NCBI GenBank assembly: GCA_016718385.1
Contig: JADKDK010000002.1
Coordinates: forward strand, 186,001-250,000
Length of the DNA: 64,000 bases
Origin: Gammaproteobacteria bacterium
GTDB lineage: Bacteria > Pseudomonadota > Gammaproteobacteria > Pseudomonadales > UBA5518
Direction: 5' to 3'
Part shown: one piece after another, positions 57,738-64,000 of the stretch
Layout of the letters: every line of letters starts with the position of its first letter
Numbering within the stretch: the stretch's first letter is position 1
Notes under the pieces: generated by a model
What the model was told of the DNA's origin: nothing
What the model saw: the letters and a program-made list of their open reading frames with translations, nothing else
Database searches by the model: none
Translations under genes and position numbers: made by a program

Positions 57738-58730
57738 TCAGATAGCCATGAGCCGGCGCGCCGCGTCGGCGATCTCGTCGACCGACGGGATGCACAGCTG
57801 CTCCAGATCACCGTTCTGCGGCAGCGGCACGTCCTTGGCTGCCACGCGCAGGATCGGCGCCTCGAGTTCGAAGAACAAGCGTTCCTGGATCTGTGCGGCG
57901 ATCTCCGCGCCGGGCCCTGCGGTCTTCACGGCCTCGTGAACCACCATCGCGCGGTGTGTGCGCCGCACCGAGGACAGCACCAGCTCCCAGTCGAGCGGTA
58001 CCAGCGAGCGCAGGTCGATGACCTCGATGTCGATGCCCTCATCGGCGACCCGATCGGCGGCCGCGAGCGTTCGATCGAGCATCGAGCCGTAGGTGATCGC
58101 GGTAATGGCGTTGCCTGCTCGCCGCACCACGCCCTTGCCGATCGGCACGATGAAATCCGGATCCAGGGGCACTTCGCCGCGCTGGAAGCCGAGGCTGTTG
58201 ACGCTGTGGAACAGCACCGGGTTGGGCTCGCGCAACGCCGCCGCCATCAGGCCCTTGGCATCGGCGGGAGTCGCCGGGACCACGACCTTCAATCCGGGAA
58301 AGTGCATGCCCAGCACCTCGGGGCAACTCGAGTGCTCGGGGCCCGCGCCGCCCATCACGCCGATCGGGAAGATCACCACGGCTGTCATCGGCACATCGAG
58401 CCCGTGCATGTAGCGCCACTTGGCGAGCTTGTGGAAGATCTCGTCGCCGGCGATCAGCGCAAAGTCGCCGAAGCCCATGTTGATCACGGGCTTCATGCCC
58501 ACGATCGCCGCACCGGCGGCGACACCTGCCTCGAACGCTTCCGCGATATTGCTGTCGATCACGCGATCGCGGCCAAACTCGTCGGCCAGTCCCTTCTCGG
58601 CGCCGAACCATCCGCCGGTCGCAACCCCCTGCCCGAGTACGAAGACACGTTCGTCGCGACGCATTTCCTCGATCAGCGCCAGGCCCATCGCCGCGTTGTA
58701 GGCCATCACTGCCGTGCCCTGTTCAGCCAT
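57738..58730 (-). CDS. 2-oxoacid dehydrogenase E1 beta
   Basis: 330 residues. VMAYNAAMGLALIEEMRRDE, VLGQGVATGGWFGAEKGLAD, VIDSNIAEAFEAGVAAGAAI, MKPVINMGFGDFALIAGDEI, PIGVMGGAGPEHSSCPEVLG and VIDLRSLVPLDWELVLSSVR give the transketolase-like beta subunit. It pairs with E1alpha, overlapping it by 8 bases, and is 11 bases from the E2 start. The pattern is close to the acetoin/pyruvate E1 beta family. Confidence 0.92.
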   Translation of the reverse strand: MAEQGTAVMAYNAAMGLALIEEMRRDERVFVLGQGVATGGWFGAEKGLADEFGRDRVIDSNIAEAFEAGVAAGAAIVGMKPVINMGFGDFALIAGDEIFHKLAKWRYMHGLDVPMTAVVIFPIGVMGGAGPEHSSCPEVLGMHFPGLKVVVPATPADAKGLMAAALREPNPVLFHSVNSLGFQRGEVPLDPDFIVPIGKGVVRRAGNAITAITYGSMLDRTLAAADRVADEGIDIEVIDLRSLVPLDWELVLSSVRRTHRAMVVHEAVKTAGPGAEIAAQIQERLFFELEAPILRVAAKDVPLPQNGDLEQLCIPSVDEIADAARRLMAI

Positions 58731-59697
58731 GGTAAAGGTCCCGGTAGATAACGGATGAGTCTGCGCCCGGCGCCGCGAGCGCGGCTTCGTAGGCCGCCTG
58801 CACCTGCGCCTGCGCAGCACTGCGCAGGGCGAGCGCTCGATCGGGCGCGAGGCGCGCCTCGAGCAGCGCGAGCGGATCGCGGTATGCGCTGGCGTAGTCC
58901 GGCGCGCGGTAGTGCTGCGGGTCGCCCGCGTAGTGGCCGCGACGGCGAAAGACCTTGGCCTCGATCAGGGTTGGCCCGTCGCCCGCGCGCGCCCTAGCGA
59001 TCGCGGCGGTGGTTGCCTCGAATACCGCCAGCGCATCCTGTCCGTCGACGATCACACCGGGGATGCCGTAGCCGGCGGCGTAATCGGCAACGTTCTCCGT
59101 GGGGCTGACGGACGCGAGGCGAGTACCCACGAGCAGGCCGTTGTTCTCGCAAAAGTAGATCAACGGCAGTTTCCACGCCGCGGCGTGAACCAGCGTTTCG
59201 TGAAAGGTGCCGCGGGTCGCGGTGCCGTCGCCGAAGTTCGCGAGTGCCACCTGGTCCGTGCGCCGCAGTCGCGCCGCCAGTGCGGCACCGGCCGCAAGCG
59301 GGTACACGCTGCCGAGTGTCGCCCCTTCGCCCATCACGCCTATCGAGTAATCGGCCCAGTGTGGAACACCGCCGCCCTTGCCGCGCGTCGCGCCCGTGAT
59401 CCTGCCGAACAGGTCACCGAAGATCGGGTCCGGCGCCATGCCCTTGCCGATTGCCCAGGCGCAGCCGCGACCCTGGTAGAAAAGGTAATCATCTCTTCGC
59501 ATCGCCGCAGTCGCGCCGATGCCCGCCGCCTCCTGCCCCTCGCCAGGATGCCACCAGCCCGAAAATCGATGTTCGCGGGTATGCCGTTCCATCAGCGTTT
59601 CCATGGCTCGCGTAATCGCCATGCGATGGAACAGCGCCTCGACGAAGTCGGGATCCGTGGGGCAGCGTGGCCCTTGCCCCGGTATCGATTGATCCAT
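58723..59697 (-). CDS. 2-oxoacid dehydrogenase E1 alpha
   Basis: 324 residues from ATG 59697. HRMAITRAMETLMERHTREH, WHPGEGQEAAGIGATAAMRR, the thiamine-diphosphate motif NFGDGTATRGTFHETLVHAA then FCENNGLLVGTRLAS, and AKVFRRRGHYAGDPQHYRAP. It decarboxylates the 2-oxoacid with thiamine diphosphate. First gene of the E1alpha-E1beta-E2 unit, closely resembling acetoin dehydrogenase arrangement. Confidence 0.92.
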   Translation of the reverse strand: MDQSIPGQGPRCPTDPDFVEALFHRMAITRAMETLMERHTREHRFSGWWHPGEGQEAAGIGATAAMRRDDYLFYQGRGCAWAIGKGMAPDPIFGDLFGRITGATRGKGGGVPHWADYSIGVMGEGATLGSVYPLAAGAALAARLRRTDQVALANFGDGTATRGTFHETLVHAAAWKLPLIYFCENNGLLVGTRLASVSPTENVADYAAGYGIPGVIVDGQDALAVFEATTAAIARARAGDGPTLIEAKVFRRRGHYAGDPQHYRAPDYASAYRDPLALLEARLAPDRALALRSAAQAQVQAAYEAALAAPGADSSVIYRDLYHG

Positions 59698-59796
59698 TTG
59701 CCTCGCTCCCCGTGCTACTGTCGAGGCCAACTTTCGCGCGAAGCGACGGTCGCGACCTCATGCAAACGGGGGAAATCGCACGAGAAATATGCAGTG

Positions 59797-60324
59797 CTAA
59801 CTGCCCAGCCACGCGGGGCTGAGGTGCCCCTCGTGCCGGGGAAACGCATTCGGTACTCCCTCCAGACCCAGTACCGCGGGATTCCCGCTCCACCACACCG
59901 CGTTGCCGGTGCGCGCGGCAATCAACCACGAGCCCTCGCGGCGCACGAGTTCATCGTTGTACCACGCGCCGATCGTCAGGGTGCCGGCGGGCGCCAGCGC
60001 ATTCAGTGCATGCTGCGCTAGCAGGTAGCTGCGTGCCCAGGCGCGATCGCCCTCGATCTTCAGCACCGGCTGGCCCACGAAATGCTGCGTGGCATCGAGG
60101 CGCCCCAGTCCCGCCGCCGACGCCGCGCGATAGCCGGCGGGGTCGAACACCCCGGCGGCCGGAATGTCGATGCGTGCATCCGGGGTGAACAGCGACTCGA
60201 GCAGATCGAAGTCGCGCGAATCCAGCGCCACCGGGTACTTCAGCAGGCATTGCCCGATCTGGTGCGCGTCGAGCAGGTATTGCACAGGGTCCATCGTCGG
60301 TTCCTCGTCATGATCGGTTGTCAT
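59797..60324 (-). CDS. SnoaL/NTF2-like protein (2)
   Basis: 175 residues, starting at an ATGA overlap with the upstream isomerase-like gene. YLLDAHQIGQCLLKYPVALD, SRDFDLLESLFTPDARIDIP, FVGQPVLKIEGDRAWARSYL and LTIGAWYNDELVRREGSWLI have the NTF2-like pattern of ring hydroxylase small subunit / SnoaL_4 proteins. Translational coupling links it functionally to the neighbour. Active site unknown. Confidence 0.8.
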   Translation of the reverse strand: MTTDHDEEPTMDPVQYLLDAHQIGQCLLKYPVALDSRDFDLLESLFTPDARIDIPAAGVFDPAGYRAASAAGLGRLDATQHFVGQPVLKIEGDRAWARSYLLAQHALNALAPAGTLTIGAWYNDELVRREGSWLIAARTGNAVWWSGNPAVLGLEGVPNAFPRHEGHLSPAWLGS

Positions 60325-61232
60325 CCGTTGCCTTCCCCCCGGGCCTCGATCCGGGCCCGGCGCATGCCCGGCTTGCCGGCATCATCTCCCCAGTAGCGAC
60401 GAGTAGCCGCGAATTCCGCCAGCGCGTACTGCGCGGGCGTGCGCTCGCGCCACGCGCTCGACAGCACTTCGCAGCTCAGCACGCCGTCGAAACCGATGCT
60501 GCGCAGCTCCGTGCAGAATCGCGCCAGCTCGAACACGCCTTCACCGGGCAGCAGGCGTTCATTGACCGTCGCATGCAGCGGATTGTCCACGCCGATAACG
60601 GCGTGATCGGAGCACTGCAGGTACGCGATCTGCTGTGGCCACAGCTCGCGCAATTGCTCCCACGTGCTGGGGCCCTGGAAGAAATGCCAGCTGTCGAGCA
60701 GCAGCCGGGTATTGCACAGCTCCGCGGCCCGAATGAATCCCTGCGCCGCGGCGATGCCGTTGATTCCACCGAACGGCAGGAACTCCAGCGCGACCGTTGC
60801 ACCGGCCGCCGCGGCGAGTTGCTCCAGCGCACGCGCCGACTCCTGGCAGTTGCCCGCAACGCCCATCACGCTGGCTTGCAGGTACGGTGCCTGTAGCGCT
60901 CGCGCCGCATCGAGCAGCGGTCGCGCCGCGGCGATCACGCACTCGGTGTCCTCCACGATACCGATCTCCGCCACCGCCAGGCAGTGCAGCGCCAGCGCAT
61001 CGACCCGCGCGCGCAAGCCCGCCAGCGAGCCACCCTGGCGCAGGTATGCGTCGAGCGAGCCACTGTCGAGCACGACACACCCGAAGCCGGCTTGCGCCGC
61101 GGCCTCGAGTTGCTCCGCGAGCGGCGGCCAGAACCCCGCTGCCCGCTCGTAGAATGGCGCCAGACGCGGCGAATAATTGTTGGTTTCGTAGGCGAGCGCG
61201 CCGTTGCGCGCCGCTTCGTGGCGCTTGTTCAT
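60321..61232 (-). CDS. Sugar phosphate isomerase/epimerase-like TIM barrel protein
   Basis: 303 residues from ATG 61232. Xylose-isomerase-like barrel: AGFGCVVLDSGSLDAYLRQG, LHCLAVAEIGIVEDTECVIA, VALEFLPFGGINGIAAAQGF, LLLDSWHFFQGPSTWEQLRE and GFDGVLSCEVLSSAWRERTP. Metal-binding Glu/Asp/His are plausibly in EFLPF, LLLDSWHFF and CEVLS. Similar proteins act as isomerases or dehydratases of sugars, inositols or dehydroshikimate. Coupled with SnoaL protein 2. Confidence 0.8.
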   Translation of the reverse strand: MNKRHEAARNGALAYETNNYSPRLAPFYERAAGFWPPLAEQLEAAAQAGFGCVVLDSGSLDAYLRQGGSLAGLRARVDALALHCLAVAEIGIVEDTECVIAAARPLLDAARALQAPYLQASVMGVAGNCQESARALEQLAAAAGATVALEFLPFGGINGIAAAQGFIRAAELCNTRLLLDSWHFFQGPSTWEQLRELWPQQIAYLQCSDHAVIGVDNPLHATVNERLLPGEGVFELARFCTELRSIGFDGVLSCEVLSSAWRERTPAQYALAEFAATRRYWGDDAGKPGMRRARIEARGEGNG

Positions 61233-61476
61233 CGCGCGGCGTTCACGCACTGCGCTGGCCTGCCCATCGTGACTCCTCCCTGGTCGTTGCAGGCAGCCTA
61301 CGCGCTGGTCCGCCAGGCGCGCCTCGCGCGTTCGAATGAAAGCGGCCGCAAGGCGCCGGACAAGTTCTCATCAGTTCGGATGAGTCCGGCTCGCCACGTC
61401 CCTGTATGTTCTTGCCCAGGCAGATGCCGACGCGCCGCAACGGCATCGGGAAATGAACACGATCTGGAGCAACACG
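61233..61476. other. Intergenic region between divergent operons
   Basis: No gene is seen in this 244-bp gap. It should contain the promoters of both the minus-strand isomerase unit and the plus-strand SnoaL gene. A weak inverted repeat, CTCATCAGTTCGGATGAG, lies around 61368-61385. Confidence 0.35.
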
Positions 61477-61941
61477 ATGCAGGCCGATGACTATTTCAGG
61501 ATCCAGAACCTTCTTTTCAGCTATCCCTACGCGCTGGACAGGGGCGATTTCGACGCGGTCGGCCGCCTTTTCGCGCATGCCGACGTCTACAGCGGCGGCG
61601 CCTTGATGGCATCCAAGGATGCCGCCAGGGTCGCAGCATCCTTCCGCGACTGGGTCATCACCTATGACGACGGCACGCCGCGCACGCGCCATTTCCTGGC
61701 CAACGTGATCATCGAACCGCAGGGCGAGCAGCGGGCCGTGGTCAGGTCCTACGTGATGGTCTTCCAGCAGACCGACACCCTGCCGTTGCAGCCGGTGATC
61801 GGTGGCGACTACCTCGATCGCGTCGAGAAAGTGGATGGCGAATGGCGGTTCACCGAGCGCCACATGGCCAACAACCAGGTCGGCAATCTGGAGGCGCACG
61901 GGCGCGACGCGGGCGTGATCCGCGTACACCGGGCAAACTGA
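61477..61941 (+). CDS. SnoaL/NTF2-like protein (3)
   Basis: 154 residues from ATG 61477 with GGAG 8 bases upstream; ATG 61453 is the alternative. MQADDYFRIQNLLFSYPYAL, DRGDFDAVGRLFAHADVYSG, TRHFLANVIIEPQGEQRAVV and GGDYLDRVEKVDGEWRFTER fit the SnoaL_4 type. It converges with the second LLM gene, 14 bases apart. Function unknown. Confidence 0.8.
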   Translation: MQADDYFRIQNLLFSYPYALDRGDFDAVGRLFAHADVYSGGALMASKDAARVAASFRDWVITYDDGTPRTRHFLANVIIEPQGEQRAVVRSYVMVFQQTDTLPLQPVIGGDYLDRVEKVDGEWRFTERHMANNQVGNLEAHGRDAGVIRVHRAN

Positions 61942-61955
61942 GCGCGACTTGCGCT

Positions 61956-62825
61956 TCAGATCTTCGCGATCACGTCGTCGGCGAAGCGCTTGATCGCATC
62001 GATCTTCTGCGCCACCGGCGCCTTCATGTCGACGCCGTAGAACGCGCCCGGCATCGTCGACACCACGTCGAGGCCGATGTCGCGCATCGCGCGAAAGCCG
62101 TGCGGCCCCCAGGCATCGCTGCAACTGAAACCGAGGATCCTGAACGGCTCGCTCGCCCTGCCCGCCTCGGCCCGGTAAGCGCGCACCTCCTTGATCAGCG
62201 CCTCCAGTTCCTTCAGCGTGTGCAGGTCCGAGATCCAGCCGTCGTTGCGCGCGGCGCGGCGCAACGCGGGCTTCGAGAAGCCACCGACGTAGATCGGGAT
62301 CGGCGTCGCGGGCACCGGGCGCATCTTCACCGGTGCGAAGTCGTAGAACTCGCCGTGGTGCTCCACCCACTCGCCGCTCCAGAGCTTGCGCATCACCTCG
62401 ATCATCTCGTCGGCGCGCTTGCCGCGTTGCTCGAAGGGCTGCTCGCCAATGCGGAACTCCTCGGGCATCCAGCCCATGCCGGCACCCAGCGCGATACGGT
62501 TGCCGCTCAGGCAGGCAGCGCTCGCGAGTATCTTCGCGACGTGCACGGGATTGCGCGCCGGCAGCACGAACACGCTGGTGTAGAACCAGAGCTTCCTCGT
62601 CGCGGTGGCCATCGCGACCGCCGACACCCACGGATCCGGGAAGGGATCGTCTGGCGCGAAGCGCGGCACGCCGTCCTCCGTGTAGGGGTACGGCACCGAG
62701 AGCTGTTGCGGATAGATCAGGTGATCGGGCAGCGTGATCGCGGAGAAGCCGTTCTCCTCTGCCGCGACGGCCAGCGGCACGTAGTCCGCGGGATCGGTGA
62801 ACGCGATGGACATGCCGAATTGCAT
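61956..62825 (-). CDS. LLM-class flavin-dependent (F420-type) oxidoreductase (2)
   Basis: 289 residues. MQFGMSIAFTDPADYVPLAV, AAEENGFSAITLPDHLIYPQ, YPYTEDGVPRFAPDDPFPDP, NPVHVAKILASAACLSGNRI, ALGAGMGWMPEEFRIGEQPF and IPIYVGGFSKPALRRAARND. It parallels the LLM protein at 55564 residue for residue in length and motif spacing. Likely an F420- or FMN-dependent redox enzyme on a pathway intermediate. Confidence 0.88.
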   Translation of the reverse strand: MQFGMSIAFTDPADYVPLAVAAEENGFSAITLPDHLIYPQQLSVPYPYTEDGVPRFAPDDPFPDPWVSAVAMATATRKLWFYTSVFVLPARNPVHVAKILASAACLSGNRIALGAGMGWMPEEFRIGEQPFEQRGKRADEMIEVMRKLWSGEWVEHHGEFYDFAPVKMRPVPATPIPIYVGGFSKPALRRAARNDGWISDLHTLKELEALIKEVRAYRAEAGRASEPFRILGFSCSDAWGPHGFRAMRDIGLDVVSTMPGAFYGVDMKAPVAQKIDAIKRFADDVIAKI

Positions 62826-62912
62826 GGGGAGTCACTCCAGGATGGATTGTCAGTGCCGATGCTGAGCCAGCGCGGCGTGGCCCGCATCACCCGATGGCAT
62901 GAACCGGGCGCC

Positions 62913-62930
62913 TTCATCCGCGCGGATGAA
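62913..62930. repeat. Perfect 18-bp palindrome in LLM/SnoaL promoter region
   Basis: TTCATCCGCGCGGATGAA is an exact palindrome in the gap between the divergent LLM and SnoaL(4) genes. It could be an operator for a dimeric regulator or a REP remnant. Confidence 0.5.
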
Positions 62931-63032
62931 TCCCGGGGACCCGCCCGGGCGAATACTATCGGCCCAGCGACGCGTTGGCCATGCTCGCCCGCGCACGGCA
63001 TGATTCCACCCACGACAACGAGGATCCCGCCC

Positions 63033-63506
63033 ATGAACACCGGTGACGCCGTCCAGCAATTGCTCGATCTCGAGGCCATCAAGACGCTTAAGCACCGCTA
63101 CATCCGCTGCATGACGCAGTCGCGCTGGGACGAACTGCAGACCTTGCTCGCCCCCGACGTGCAAGCCTCCTATTCCGACGGCAAATACGTGTTCTCCGAT
63201 CGCGCGACCCTGATGGGCTTCCTGCGCCAGCAGGACCCGAGCGGCGTCCCCCAGCTCAGTTACTGGCACGTGACCATGCCCGAGATCACGCTGCATGCGC
63301 CCGACAGGGCGAGTGGGATCTGGGCGATGTACCACTTCCACCTGCAGAAGCAAGAGCAGCAGCAACTGGAGATGTTCGCCTACTACAGCGACGAATACCG
63401 CAAGCTCGACGGACGCTGGCTCATCGCCCGCACGGGCTACGAGCGGGTCATGGAACAGTCGCTGGATCGCAGCACCCTGCCTGCCCTGCAACTGCTGGTC
63501 GGCTGA
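63033..63506 (+). CDS. SnoaL/NTF2-like protein (4)
   Basis: 157 residues from ATG 63033 with GAGG upstream. VQQLLDLEAIKTLKHRYIRC, MTQSRWDELQTLLAPDVQAS, YSDGKYVFSDRATLMGFLRQ and SGIWAMYHFHLQKQEQQQLE fit the SnoaL_4 family. It is followed after 9 bases by an MFS transporter gene, whose ribosome site overlaps its stop, so uptake of the substrate is probably co-regulated. Confidence 0.82.
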   Translation: MNTGDAVQQLLDLEAIKTLKHRYIRCMTQSRWDELQTLLAPDVQASYSDGKYVFSDRATLMGFLRQQDPSGVPQLSYWHVTMPEITLHAPDRASGIWAMYHFHLQKQEQQQLEMFAYYSDEYRKLDGRWLIARTGYERVMEQSLDRSTLPALQLLVG

Positions 63507-63515
63507 GGAGCGCCA

Positions 63516-64000
63516 ATGAAGCGGTCTTCGGCTCCGGGCTTCCTCGGTTGGCGCATGGTCGCGCTGGCCTTCCTGGCGCAGAATCTCGCCATCGGCCTGA
63601 GCTTCGGCAGTTTCGGCGTGCTGATCAAGCCGGTGGCGGGCGAACTGCATGCCACGCGCGCCATGGCCTCGCTGGGCATCGCCGTGATCATGCTGCTGAT
63701 GGGGCTCTCCGGCCCGGTGCTCGGCGTCCTGCTCGCGCGCTACCCGATCCGGCGCGTGATGAGCGCCGGTACGGTATTGATGGCTGGCGGTTTCGCGCTC
63801 GCGGCCAGCGCGCAGAGCTTTCCCGTGTTCCTGCTCGGTTTCAGCGTGATCGGTGGCGCCGGATGCGCCGCCCTGGGCGTGATCCCCGCGACCACGCTGG
63901 CCAGCAACTGGTTCGTTGCGCGCGCGGGGCTGGCGATCGGGCTGGTCAGCATTCCGCTCTTCATCGCGATCACGCCGCCACTGGTGGCCTGGATCGTGGA
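63516..64000 (+). CDS. MFS transporter (partial, cut by window end)
   Basis: The first 161 residues are visible, starting MKRSSAPGFLGWRMVALAFL with GAGGAG upstream. Five hydrophobic helices are seen (for example LAQNLAIGLSFGSFGVLIKP, SLGIAVIMLLMGLSGPVLGV, VLMAGGFALAASAQSFPVFL). The loop between helices 2 and 3, LLARYPIRRVMSAG, resembles the conserved MFS signature. Likely an importer of the compound handled by this region. The stop is outside the window. Confidence 0.85.
   Translation, partial: MKRSSAPGFLGWRMVALAFLAQNLAIGLSFGSFGVLIKPVAGELHATRAMASLGIAVIMLLMGLSGPVLGVLLARYPIRRVMSAGTVLMAGGFALAASAQSFPVFLLGFSVIGGAGCAALGVIPATTLASNWFVARAGLAIGLVSIPLFIAITPPLVAWIV

Overview
The window is high-GC bacterial DNA from a gammaproteobacterium. 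The best evidence is the dnaQ-rnhA-methyltransferase / gloB-mltD block in the same order as in Escherichia coli, together with ThrH, CysB, SohB, XthA, Tdh and a FimL-like protein, a combination typical of Pseudomonadales-like lineages. The genus cannot be named from the sequence.

Layout. 1-4573: remnant of a filamentous-phage (inovirus) prophage. Its II/X-family replication gene is split by an IS66-family insertion with an 8-bp target duplication. A divergent repressor, a small membrane-protein gene and a dif-like XerCD half-site follow, and the half-site probably marks the right prophage boundary. 4.8-15.6 kb: oxidative and accessory genes (fatty acid hydroxylase, PQQ dehydrogenase, P450, glyoxalase I, NfeD/stomatin pair, PhoD phosphatase, alpha-methylacyl-CoA racemase) and molybdenum-cofactor genes. 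Most genes left of 15 kb carry single-base frameshifts, which look like sequence errors. 15.7-29 kb: housekeeping genes (sohB, fimL-like, dnaQ, rnhA, gloB, mltD, tag, ppsA/ppsR). 29-39.7 kb: a propionyl-CoA to succinyl-CoA module on the minus strand (carboxyltransferase, unusual long biotin carboxylase/carrier protein, methylmalonyl-CoA epimerase, mutase, MeaB) with a DUF1631 gene inside it. 39.9-48.8 kb: pabB, thrH, cysB, a 5'-nucleotidase, a fructosamine kinase interrupted by an implausible G/C-only stretch, dcyD-like, yajC, xthA and a thioesterase. 48.8-64 kb: a catabolic-looking region with threonine dehydrogenase, a Zn alcohol dehydrogenase, an old-yellow-enzyme-type reductase, two SDRs, two LLM flavin oxidoreductases, a 2-oxoacid dehydrogenase E1alpha/E1beta/E2 set, four SnoaL/NTF2-like proteins, a sugar isomerase-like protein and an MFS transporter cut by the window edge.

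How the genes work together. The carboxylase, epimerase, mutase and MeaB give a complete route for propionyl-CoA from odd-chain, branched or sterol-like substrates. The racemase, P450, enoate-type reductase and SDRs fit degradation of branched or cyclic lipids or terpenoids, but no substrate can be assigned from sequence. Dispersed REP-like palindromes lie between genes from 25.6 kb to 51.1 kb, including a four-unit 33-bp tandem array. No tRNA, rRNA or CRISPR array was seen.
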